Made by a program: the position numbers and the translations under genes. Below, in pieces: positions 36,760-44,776 of a DNA stretch of 64,000 bases. The number at the start of each line of letters is the position of its first letter. Positions within the stretch are counted from its first letter, which is position 1. Source of the DNA: Dyella sp. RRB7 (GTDB taxonomy: Bacteria; Pseudomonadota; Gammaproteobacteria; Xanthomonadales; Rhodanobacteraceae); the NCBI RefSeq assembly GCF_022761115.1, contig NZ_JAKWJS010000001.1, forward strand, positions 496,001-560,000, read 5' to 3'. The notes beneath the pieces were generated by a model. The model saw only the letters and a program-made list of their open reading frames with translations, was not told where the DNA came from and did not search any database.

Positions 36760-37581
36760 ATGCCCTTTCCCCAACCACGCACCTTCCATGGGCGCCAACT
36801 GGTGTTTGGCCAGGCGCTTCTCGACGCCAGCCGGCCGATACCGGACGGCGTCATCGGACCCGACGGAAGGCCGAGTGTGCGGCGCTTCAATGTCTACCGG
36901 AACAATGTCGTGGCGGGACAGGTTTCCACCCTTTGCGATGCATATCCGGCCACGGTCAAATTGGTTGGCGAAGAATTCTTCCACGCCATGGCGCGCGACT
37001 ATGTCGTCACGCACTCGCCGATCAGCCCCATGATGTTCGACTATGGCTCGGACTTTCCGGACTTCATCGATGCGTTCCCGCCGGCATCCGGGCTGCCCTA
37101 CCTTGGCGATGTGGCGCGTATCGAACGGGCCTGGGTGGAAGCCTATCACTCGGCTGAATCCCTGCCGCTTTCCGCCAGCTGCCTGAAAGACATACTCGCG
37201 AACGACCTGCGTTTCCTGAGCCTGCAACTGCACCCTTCCACGCGCATCCTGCAATCCAGGTTTCCGGCGCTTTCGATCTGGCGGATGAACACCGAGTCGA
37301 ACGAAGGGCAGACCATCCACCTGGATGATGGCCCCGAGGAAGTCCTTGTCGTTCGCCCGGATGCGGATGTCCATGTCTACCCGTTGCCCAAAGGCGGCGC
37401 CAGGTTTTTCAAGGCCTTGTTGCAGGGAGCTTCGATGGTGGATGCCGCCGACCAGGCTTTCGAGAGCGACGATCCATTCGACCTCGTCGCCCATATGGCC
37501 ATGCTCTTTGAAGCGCAATTGGTGGTAGGCACTCGCACCACCCAGGACAACCCTCATTCATCCGGTGTGCAACATGGCTAA
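36760..37581 (+). CDS. bufC: Bufferin partner protein BufC (DUF2063)
   Basis: Partner of the MNIO enzyme, 273 residues. The N-terminal DUF2063 domain has the family pattern (RRFNVYRNNVVAGQVSTLCD, AYPATVKLVGEEFFHAMARD, YLGDVARIERAWVEAYHS), and the C-terminal part resembles a RiPP-recognition-like domain. In known systems it brings the precursor peptide to BufB. It starts 12 bases after the unrecognised protein gene and overlaps the DoxX gene by 8 bases, so cotranscription is near certain. Confidence 0.88.
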   Translation: MPFPQPRTFHGRQLVFGQALLDASRPIPDGVIGPDGRPSVRRFNVYRNNVVAGQVSTLCDAYPATVKLVGEEFFHAMARDYVVTHSPISPMMFDYGSDFPDFIDAFPPASGLPYLGDVARIERAWVEAYHSAESLPLSASCLKDILANDLRFLSLQLHPSTRILQSRFPALSIWRMNTESNEGQTIHLDDGPEEVLVVRPDADVHVYPLPKGGARFFKALLQGASMVDAADQAFESDDPFDLVAHMAMLFEAQLVVGTRTTQDNPHSSGVQHG

Positions 37582-38080
37582 GCTTTCATCGCAACGCAAC
37601 ATGGGAACACTCTTTGATCGAGTGCAGGACGGCATCGCGAAAATCGGCATGGCCCTGGGGCCTATCGCCGCTCGCATCGCGCTCGCATTGCCGTTCTTTC
37701 GCTCCGGCCTGACGCGGTGGGATGGCTTCCTGTCCATCTCGCCAGGAACGACCTACCTGTTCGAAGACGCCTTCAAGCTGCATATCTTCGGCAACCTCTA
37801 CGGTTTTCCGGCACCCGACCAGTTGGCCTACGTTGTCGGCTCGGCGGAGATCATCCTTCCCTTGTTGCTGCTTGTGGGACTGGCCACCCGTTTTGCCGCC
37901 TTGGGCCTGCTCCTGATGACGGCAGTCATCCAATTGGTGTTTCCCGATGCCTGGGCGAATTTTCACCTGTACTGGGGCTCCCTCGCGCTGACTCTCATGG
38001 CCTTGGGAGCCGGGCCGCTGTCGCTGGACCATGGCATTGAATTGCTTCGGCAACGTCGCCGCGCCACCGCGATGCGGTGA
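37574..38080 (+). CDS. DoxX-family protein of the bufferin locus
   Basis: Membrane protein of 168 residues with four helices, including PIAARIALALPFFRSGLTRWDG (split here over residues about 30-51) and the segment YVVGSAEIILPLLLLVGLATR. DoxX proteins regularly end bufferin-type operons (for example gigD in Caulobacter), where they may take part in redox steps. The ATG at 37574 overlaps the bufC stop by 8 bases. No terminator was found in the 284 bp that follow, which hold a tandem GAAAGCTTC repeat and no gene. Confidence 0.85.
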   Translation: MAKLSSQRNMGTLFDRVQDGIAKIGMALGPIAARIALALPFFRSGLTRWDGFLSISPGTTYLFEDAFKLHIFGNLYGFPAPDQLAYVVGSAEIILPLLLLVGLATRFAALGLLLMTAVIQLVFPDAWANFHLYWGSLALTLMALGAGPLSLDHGIELLRQRRRATAMR

Positions 38081-38364
38081 GAACCTCGCCCAGGGCAGGC
38101 GTTAACCAGCTGAAAGTAATCACCGACGCTTGAGCCAGAGCGCGCGTGCGCTTTGGTGGGCGAAGCCTTGTCTGAAAGCTTCACGGAAAGCTTCGACAAC
38201 GGCGTCGGGTTGCCCCATTAGGGGGATAGAGCAACACATCATCTGGCATCAAACTCGAAATGGGATCTGATGCACTTCATCGCGCGTCGCCGCCTAGGCG
38301 CACCCAGGCATCCACGCGCGCGGTAGCACCGCGTCCACACAAGCTCAATAGAAAGGTTCTTTGG

Positions 38365-38652
38365 ATGCTTTCATTTCGACAGTTCCGGGCCGTCCCGCTG
38401 GGACAAGCCGTGCTCCTCGCAGTGTCGAGCGGCGCGCTGACGGCATGCAACGCATCGCCGTCACAGAACCTATTGGGCTCTTATTTTCCCACCTGGATGC
38501 TGTGCGCCATTCTGGGCGGCATCGGCACTGCCCTGATACGGCTGGTCCTTGCCAAGACCGGCATCGACGCCGTGCTGCCCGTCCCCGTGCTGGTTTATCT
38601 GAGTTGCTGGATCGCGGTGACGCTGGCCATTTGGCTCGTGTGGTTGGGCTGA
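38365..38652 (+). CDS. ytcA: YtcA-like small lipoprotein
   Basis: Membrane lipoprotein of 95 residues. A signal segment ends in the lipobox LTAC (Cys about residue 29), followed by two helices (WMLCAILGGIGTALIRLVL and VLVYLSCWIAVTLAIWLVW). The same order ytcA-mdtN-mdtO-mdtP occurs in E. coli. The ATG has AAAGG upstream; the frame is open back to 38260 without support. It is 15 bases before the mdtN-like gene. Its role in the pump is not known. Confidence 0.8.
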   Translation: MLSFRQFRAVPLGQAVLLAVSSGALTACNASPSQNLLGSYFPTWMLCAILGGIGTALIRLVLAKTGIDAVLPVPVLVYLSCWIAVTLAIWLVWLG

Positions 38653-38667
38653 CGGGAGGGCGATCGC

Positions 38668-39693
38668 ATGAAGGTGAATAGCACCACGGGTCGTCTTGTC
38701 GCCGCCATCGCGATGGTCGCTGCCGTCGCGCTTATCGTCGCGGCGGTGATCGTGGTTGACCGGCGCCCAAGGACCCACGATGCCTACATCTACGCCTATA
38801 GCGCCGGCATCACTCCGGAGGTGAGCGGACGCATTGTTTTTATCGGCATCCGAAATGACCAGGTGGTCCACAAGGGCGACATTCTCCTGAAGATCGATCC
38901 GGAAGTCTTCTCGCTGCAGCTGCGGCAGGCCAATGCCCAGGTGGCGGCGCTGCAGGCCCAGATCGAGCTGACAAGCCGCCAGGTCACCGCCCAGGGGTCC
39001 GGGGCCGAAGCCGCCGCGCACCAGGTTGAGCGCGCCCGCCAGCAGCTGTCGCTGGCCCGGGACACGCGCGAACGCCTGGAGCCTCTTCATGGCAAGGGCT
39101 TTGTAACCACCCAGCAGATCGACCAGGCCCGAACCGACGAACGCTCGGCCGAGGCCCAACTGGCCGCCGCCATCCAGCAGGCCTCGCAGGCCAAGGAGGC
39201 GATCGGGGATGTCGAGAGCCTGAAGGCGCAGCTTGTTGGGGCCGAGGCCGCTCAAGCGCTGGCTGCACGTAATCTGCGCGAGGCCACCATTGTCGCGCCG
39301 GTGGACGGACGGATCGTCGGCCTCAACCTTGCCCTCGGCTCCTTTGCCACGGCAGGGCATCCGCTGTTCACCATCATCGATGACAACAATTGGTACGCGA
39401 TTGCCAACTTCCGCGAGACGGACCTGGCGCATCTGCGCGCCGGTGCTCACGCCACCGTCTGGCTCATGGGGCAAGAGGGTCATCCGCTGGAAGGCGTGGT
39501 TGAGAGTCTGGGTGCCGGCGTGCAGCCCCAGGGTGCCGTCGGGCCCGGGTTGCCACAAGTCGATCGAAACCTGAATTGGGTGGTGGTGGCCCAGCGGTTC
39601 CCGGTTTGGGTGCATCTGGATAACGGCGCGACACCATTCCTGCGCATCGGCGCCACCGCTTCTGTACGGGTGCGCCATGGCCATGCCGACTGA
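38668..39693 (+). CDS. mdtN: MdtN-like HlyD membrane-fusion protein
   Basis: Periplasmic adaptor of a tripartite efflux system, 341 residues. One N-terminal transmembrane anchor (LVAAIAMVAAVALIVAAVIV) is followed by a biotinyl-lipoyl half (AGITPEVSGRIVFIGIRNDQ), a long coiled-coil hairpin (residues about 85-205) and the second lipoyl half (IVAPVDGRIVGLNLALGSFA). A beta-barrel domain follows. It connects the inner-membrane MdtO-like protein to the MdtP-like outer-membrane channel. It overlaps the next gene by 17 bases. Confidence 0.9.
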   Translation: MKVNSTTGRLVAAIAMVAAVALIVAAVIVVDRRPRTHDAYIYAYSAGITPEVSGRIVFIGIRNDQVVHKGDILLKIDPEVFSLQLRQANAQVAALQAQIELTSRQVTAQGSGAEAAAHQVERARQQLSLARDTRERLEPLHGKGFVTTQQIDQARTDERSAEAQLAAAIQQASQAKEAIGDVESLKAQLVGAEAAQALAARNLREATIVAPVDGRIVGLNLALGSFATAGHPLFTIIDDNNWYAIANFRETDLAHLRAGAHATVWLMGQEGHPLEGVVESLGAGVQPQGAVGPGLPQVDRNLNWVVVAQRFPVWVHLDNGATPFLRIGATASVRVRHGHAD

Positions 39694-41614
39694 TCGTGTT
39701 GCACGGGACGCGCTTTCGTCCCTGCTCCATCGGGAACTTGTGCTGGATCCGGCCAGATACCGCTCCATCGCGCGCATTTCGGTAGGTACGGCCATGGTCG
39801 TGGCCATCGCCATGACGTTCCAGATTCCCCTGCCCGCCTATATGGCTTACCTGGTGTTCCTGGTCAGCCAGGAAGATACAGCGTCTACACTGGTGACCTC
39901 GGTCGGCGGCCTGCTGGCCGCCACGTTGGCGGTGGCCCTTTCCATTCTGCTGTACGTCTTCGACGCGTCGGAACCCGCGCTGCGCATTCCCCTGCTGGCG
40001 CTCAGCACGTTTGCCGGCGTGTTTCTGGCGCGGACCAGTGCCTTGGGGCCGGTGGCATTCCTCGCCAGCTATGTGCTGGTTCTGTCGCAGACCCTGGCGG
40101 ACGACATTCCCGCCACCGATCCACTGACCCATGGCCTGCTATGGCTATGGGTGGTGGTTGCCGTTCCCGTAGGCGTCACGGTGCTGCTGAATCTGCTGTT
40201 CGGCGAAAGCCCTGTTGCGCTTTCGCGCAGGCGCGCAAGCCATTTGTTCCATCGCCTGGCTTGCTTTGTTGAGAGCCCTGCCGCTGAAGACCCTAGCAAG
40301 CTGCGCGATGAGCTGCTCGCCATCAGCGAGCTAAAGAACAAGGCGTTCCTTTGGGACAAACGCCTGCAGGCCTATGCGCAGGAAGACAACCACCTGGTGG
40401 CACTGCTGCTGGAGATCCTGTCGATCGCGCGCACGCTGCCTGACGATGCGCCCCACGATGCCCGCGTGAGCCTTGCGGCCTCCATCCGCGAGGCGGGACG
40501 GCAGTTCCTGCGGCGTCGTTCACCTCACCACACGCTGCCATCGCAGGTGGCCGCGCCACGAGGTATGGACTTCAAGCATCCGTCATGTGCCGCGCTGCAA
40601 CTCGCCGTGCAAGAACTGCAACAGGCGGCGTCCGGGCACCATGCCGAGCCACCCGAACCGGCGCGGCGATCGGCGCGGTCCTTCCTGGTACCGGATGCTT
40701 TTGAGAATCGCGCCCATGCCCGATTCGCGATCAAGGTGATGCTTGCGGTACTGGCCTCCTATGCCACCTATACGCTGCTCGACTGGCCAGGCACGCGCAC
40801 TGCCGTAACCACCTGCTTCTTTGTGTCGCTGACCACTTTTGGCGAGAGCGTTCACAAGTTCACGCTACGCGCGACCGGCGCCATCATCGGTGGGCTACTG
40901 GCCGGCCTAAGCATCGTCTTCCTGTTGCCCCTGTTCACGGACATCGGCCAGCTTTGCCTGTTGATAGCCGCCGTGTCGGCCTTCTGCGCATGGATATCCA
41001 CCAGCAGCGAGGCGATCTCCTACGCCGGCATGCAAACCGCATTCGCCTTCTTTCTCGGCATCCTTCAAGGCTACGGCCCGGCCAGTGACCTGACCGTCCT
41101 GCGCGACCGCGTGGTCGGCATCTTGATCGGCAACATCTGGGTCACTGTGGTATTCGCCTGCCTGTGGCCATCGAGTGCCTTCGACCAGGCGCGCTCCCTG
41201 CGCACCGGCGTGCTCAACAAGCTTGGACAGTTGCTGGTGAAGCGGGGGAGCCAGCCTTTGTCGCCGGCGCACCTGTCGGTTGACCAGGATCTCTCGCATG
41301 CAGCGCTGCTTACCGATCGCGCCGCGTTCGAGTGGCGACGGAAAGGTTCGAACCTGGGGGAGACCGCTTATGCGGACTTTGTCGAGCGGGCGACGTCGCG
41401 CATGTTCGCGCTTGTTCGCCTACGTGGCTCAAGTGATCCGGCCGTGCCTGCCAACGCCGTGGACCAACATATCTCCGCGCAACTGATCGCCCTTTCCAAG
41501 GGCGAGACTCCCGGTCCCCCGACAGTCGATCCCGAACCCACTGAAGCCCCGGTGCTATGGCAGGCACGTCATGACCTTGAAGAGGAAGTTTCCCATGCCC
41601 CTCGCCCGAACTGA
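39677..41614 (+). CDS. mdtO: MdtO-like FUSC-family inner-membrane exporter
   Basis: Fusaric-acid-resistance (FUSC) family transport protein of 645 residues. Two membrane halves of about six helices (residues about 35-165 and 350-500) flank a cytoplasmic domain, ending in a soluble tail. E. coli MdtNOP gives tolerance to sulfa drugs, acriflavine and similar compounds; aryl carboxylates are also typical FUSC substrates. The start may be at 39677 or 39683 (both ATG). It overlaps mdtN and mdtP, indicating coupled translation. Confidence 0.9.
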   Translation: MAMPTDRVARDALSSLLHRELVLDPARYRSIARISVGTAMVVAIAMTFQIPLPAYMAYLVFLVSQEDTASTLVTSVGGLLAATLAVALSILLYVFDASEPALRIPLLALSTFAGVFLARTSALGPVAFLASYVLVLSQTLADDIPATDPLTHGLLWLWVVVAVPVGVTVLLNLLFGESPVALSRRRASHLFHRLACFVESPAAEDPSKLRDELLAISELKNKAFLWDKRLQAYAQEDNHLVALLLEILSIARTLPDDAPHDARVSLAASIREAGRQFLRRRSPHHTLPSQVAAPRGMDFKHPSCAALQLAVQELQQAASGHHAEPPEPARRSARSFLVPDAFENRAHARFAIKVMLAVLASYATYTLLDWPGTRTAVTTCFFVSLTTFGESVHKFTLRATGAIIGGLLAGLSIVFLLPLFTDIGQLCLLIAAVSAFCAWISTSSEAISYAGMQTAFAFFLGILQGYGPASDLTVLRDRVVGILIGNIWVTVVFACLWPSSAFDQARSLRTGVLNKLGQLLVKRGSQPLSPAHLSVDQDLSHAALLTDRAAFEWRRKGSNLGETAYADFVERATSRMFALVRLRGSSDPAVPANAVDQHISAQLIALSKGETPGPPTVDPEPTEAPVLWQARHDLEEEVSHAPRPN

Positions 41615-43004
41615 GGCTGGCCATACGGCCGGGCGGCGACTGGCGCTCGCGATCGTGCTTGGACTCGGAGTCAGCACGCCCCATGCGCAGACGGCGACGT
41701 GGGCCGCGTCCCCTGCCCAGGGCGGCAGCGTCATCGCGCAAAAGACCTATTCCCTGCCGGAACTCATCCAGCTTGCGCTGGCCATCAGCCCCAAGAATGC
41801 AGAGGTTCAACAGCAAGTGACGCAAGCCGACCTTGCCGGCGACCTGGTCAAGAGCAAGTACGCGCCCCAGGTCAGTCTCAAGGCGCTGGGCGGCATTGAG
41901 CACACGCCGTTGGCGATACCGCAAACGGTGTTGCCCCGGGGCTATTTCATTTCGTCGTCCCGCGAGATATTTCCCACCCTGGAACTCAAGTGGCTGTTGT
42001 TTGATTTCGGGCGGCGAAAGAGCCAGGTGGAGGAAGCCGCGCAAAACGCCAGGGCAGCGGACTTCGGCCTGACGGCCGAGCAAGACAGATTGATCTTTGA
42101 TGTCTCCAAAGCCTATTTCGATGCCACCTCATCGCAAGGGAAAGTCCGCGCCGCGGAAAAGGCGCTGCACGCGGCACGCTTGACGGAAGAGGCCGTGACG
42201 GATCAGCGCAGTCATGGCCGCGCAACCGTAGTGCAGGTCGCGCAAGCACATCGCCAGGCGGCGGCCGCGCAGCTTGCATTGACCAAGACCTCCGGTGATG
42301 CCGAAACCGCTTTTGCCACGCTCGTTGCGACCGTCGGCCTTCCTCCAGGTTCCCGCTTCGAACTGCTTTCTCCCAAGGACTCCGGCCTCGATGGGGAACA
42401 ATCCCTGCAGACACTGAATGCCCTTATCGACGAGGCGATGCAATCCCGTCCGGATATCCAGTCGGCCATGAGCAAGATCGCGGCGGCACAAGCGAAGCTG
42501 GACACCGCCCATGCGGCCTATCACCCCACCATCAGCATTCAGGCCCAGGTGCTCCAGAACATCGGCGAAACCAGCAGCGACGGCAGCCCCTATTCCTCCA
42601 TCAACCGCACAGGGGACAGCATCTTTGTGGCGTTCGAGCTGCCGCTGTTCGACGGCGGTAACCGTTCGACCAATGTGGCGCTTGCGGTCTCCCAGAAAAC
42701 CCAGGCCGAGGATGCCCTGGCCGCCACCCGCAATACGGTGGCCCAGCAAGTGGTGGAAAGCTACAACAACCTCAAGACTAGCCTTGATAACCGGCGAGAG
42801 GCCGTTGCGTATACCAAGGCGGCGGAACTCGCCTACCAGGCCTCGCTTGATTCGTATCGGCACGGATTGTCCAGCGTCACCGATCTGACCAATGATGAGG
42901 CCGCGTTGGCCCAGGCCGAGGCCAACCAGGAAGACGCCGACGCGAATGTGCTGGTAGCGCGCGCCGCGCTGGCGCTGGCCCTTGGGCGACGCACCGCCGA
43001 GTAA
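41571..43004 (+). CDS. mdtP: MdtP-like outer-membrane efflux protein (TolC family)
   Basis: TolC-type channel of 477 residues. A signal peptide (LALAIVLGLGVSTPHA) is followed by two outer-membrane-efflux repeats (LPELIQLALAISPKNAEVQQ and TLNALIDEAMQSRPDIQSAM as repeat starts). No lipobox is seen, unlike NodT proteins. It overlaps the mdtO stop by 44 bases and closes the operon. Together with MdtN and MdtO it should form a complete export path for small toxic molecules. Confidence 0.9.
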   Translation: MTLKRKFPMPLARTEAGHTAGRRLALAIVLGLGVSTPHAQTATWAASPAQGGSVIAQKTYSLPELIQLALAISPKNAEVQQQVTQADLAGDLVKSKYAPQVSLKALGGIEHTPLAIPQTVLPRGYFISSSREIFPTLELKWLLFDFGRRKSQVEEAAQNARAADFGLTAEQDRLIFDVSKAYFDATSSQGKVRAAEKALHAARLTEEAVTDQRSHGRATVVQVAQAHRQAAAAQLALTKTSGDAETAFATLVATVGLPPGSRFELLSPKDSGLDGEQSLQTLNALIDEAMQSRPDIQSAMSKIAAAQAKLDTAHAAYHPTISIQAQVLQNIGETSSDGSPYSSINRTGDSIFVAFELPLFDGGNRSTNVALAVSQKTQAEDALAATRNTVAQQVVESYNNLKTSLDNRREAVAYTKAAELAYQASLDSYRHGLSSVTDLTNDEAALAQAEANQEDADANVLVARAALALALGRRTAE

Positions 43005-43152
43005 GCCGGGCGTGGCATGTCCCGTGCCGCGGCCTGGACTGGGACGACTGCAGCAGACAAAACCGAAACTGGGGCCACGGGATATCGCGGTCATGCCAAG
43101 TTCGCCGGACAGCTTCCCGTGTCCAGCACGGCCAACAAGCCCCGTGGGGGGC

Positions 43153-43542
43153 CTACCGTTGCGACTCTATAAGCCGCTGCATCGGCATCATGTTGTGATT
43201 GAGATGCGCCATGATCCACAAGGATCCTACGACTACGATCGCAATGATCACGATGGTCAGGATGAAGGCGAGGATATTGGTCTTGTGTTCTGGCGACGTG
43301 TTGATGTGCAGAAAGAAGATCAGGTGCACCAGCATCTGGGCGATGGCCAACACGACCACCGCGGATGTGGCGCTGGCGGCCGTAAGCAGCGGCGATCGCG
43401 CAAAAAGGAAGGCCGCGCCAGTCAAGGCCATGGCCACCAGGTAGCCCGTCGCATAGCCCTGCCAGCTGCCATGCTCGCCCGATTGACGCGTACCCGGCGT
43501 GCGCTCACTGCCTGGTGCGATATAGCTCGGCTGGTCACTCAT
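43153..43542 (-). CDS. cyoD: Cytochrome bo3 ubiquinol oxidase subunit IV (CyoD), from a broken operon
   Basis: Small membrane subunit of cytochrome bo3 oxidase, 129 residues, three helices (YLVAMALTGAAFLFARSPLL; VVLAIAQMLVHLIFFLHI; ILAFILTIVIIAIVVVGSL). The motif QMLVHLIFFLHI is typical for CyoD. The gene itself looks intact, but the genes before it (cyoC, cyoB, cyoA) are truncated, so no working oxidase can form here. It begins 5 bases after the cyoC remnant. Confidence 0.85.
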   Translation of the reverse strand: MSDQPSYIAPGSERTPGTRQSGEHGSWQGYATGYLVAMALTGAAFLFARSPLLTAASATSAVVVLAIAQMLVHLIFFLHINTSPEHKTNILAFILTIVIIAIVVVGSLWIMAHLNHNMMPMQRLIESQR

Positions 43543-43547
43543 GACGA

Positions 43548-43967
43548 TCACCCTACGAGGTAGACAAACGTAAACAGTGCGATCCAGACAATGTCCAGCA
43601 CATGCCAGAACAGGCTGAAGCAGATCAGCCTTCTGAGCACGCCCGGCGTGATCCCTTTGAGCTGGATCTGCACCATGCAGACCAGCAGCCAAACCAAGCC
43701 GGCGGTGACATGAAGGCCATGCGTGCTGACCAACGTAAAGAGCGCAGAAGCCGCGGCGCTATCCGAAAAGGTCACGCCAACCGAGGACAGCCTGGCCAGC
43801 TCACGCACTTCGGTGGTCAGGAAAACCGCACCCAACAACATCGTAGCCAGGAACAGCAACTGCGCCTGGTCGACGCGCCGGCGATTCACGGCGATCATCG
43901 CTATGCCACAGGTGAAGCTGCTGGTCAGCAGACTTACGGTTTCGAAATACGCGTTGTTGATATATGG
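43548..43967 (-). pseudogene. cyoC: cyoC remnant, 5' part deleted
   Basis: The C-terminal 140 residues of cytochrome bo3 subunit III. In frame from about 43967 it reads YINNAYFETVSLLTSSFTCG, then MIAVNRRRVDQAQLLFLATM, down to FSLFWHVLDIVWIALFTFVY. The first part of the gene (roughly 60-80 codons) is absent. Upstream the sequence turns directly into the start of cyoB in another frame. The first methionine in frame is at 43898. Confidence 0.85.
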
Positions 43968-44289
43968 TGCCGTGCGCGGAAAACACCTGGTCGTAGTGTT
44001 CGGGCACCAGGAAGCCCGCGTGATCGTGACTGGCGAGCGCCTGCTGCGAGCGCATCATCACCGCGTCGCTGAAGCCGCGCAAAAGCATGACGGCCGCAAG
44101 CAGGCAATACATGATGCCGATGCGCTTGTGGTCCACCGTCGTGAGCCATTCGCGCCACAGCCACAACCACTTCTTCGCCACCGTCAAATAGGCGAGAACG
44201 GCAGCAATGGCTAGCAACAACACCAGGCAGGTGCCCATGATGATGGGCTGATCCAAGGGGATGTCGGCGAGCGTCAGTTTACCGAACAT
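43966..44289 (-). pseudogene. cyoB: cyoB remnant, only the first 108 codons or so
   Basis: N-terminal part of cytochrome bo3 subunit I: MFGKLTLADIPLDQPIIMGT, WREWLTTVDHKRIGIMY, LLRGFSDAVMMRSQQALA and HYDQVFSAHGT. After this last segment, where the family continues with MIFF and the heme/copper-ligand helices, the sequence switches to cyoC. All metal-ligand histidines except none or one near the start are therefore lost. The frame continues into unrelated residues and stops at 43801. Confidence 0.88.
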
Positions 44290-44634
44290 TTACGGTCTAT
44301 CCTTTGCCTGGGAATTTGAAGCGGCGACCCCGGACATCGATGGCATGTCCTGATGCGTGTCATGAATGCCAAGCGCATGCTCGAAGACGTCGCCTTGGGT
44401 CATCGAGTAATACGTCTTGCCCTGCACACTGCGGTTTCCTACGAGCGCATCGAAGGCGTCGTTGTTCATGACGCCCGATGCATTGGCCTGGACCTGATCG
44501 ACCCACTCATCGAATTTCCCCCCATCCATGGCCAGGACCGGGAAGTGCATATCGGAGAAACCATCGCCACTGAACTCGGACGACAGGCCTCGATAGGTAT
44601 GGGCCATCCCAACGGCTCTTGAAGGGATCACCAT
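44290..44634 (-). pseudogene. cyoA: cyoA remnant, C-terminal part only
   Basis: C-terminal part of cytochrome bo3 subunit II. YRGLSSEFSGDGFSDMHF, PVLAMDGGKFDEWVDQVQ and KTYYSMTQGDVFEHALGIH match the end of CyoA, directly before the cyoB start. The signal, both membrane helices and most of the cupredoxin domain are missing; a stop lies in frame upstream. The residues before TYRG do not match well, suggesting a second deletion at about 44595-44630. Confidence 0.8.
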
Positions 44635-44776
44635 GGTGCCGGTCCGTAACCGATCGGCACCACGTCATGCGCCAGTGCGAGCAAGACTGTTCTATCGACA
44701 TCAATCGACTACGGGTTAAAACATCGTCTGGCGGCCTTGCCTGAGCCGCCATGGCACTCACCCCCAGGAGGCGACC

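Noticed and set aside
38174-38194. Tandem GAAAGCTTC repeat with a 12-bp period in the gap before ytcA
   Set aside because: Only two short copies, not placed at a recognisable promoter; too little to call a regulatory site.
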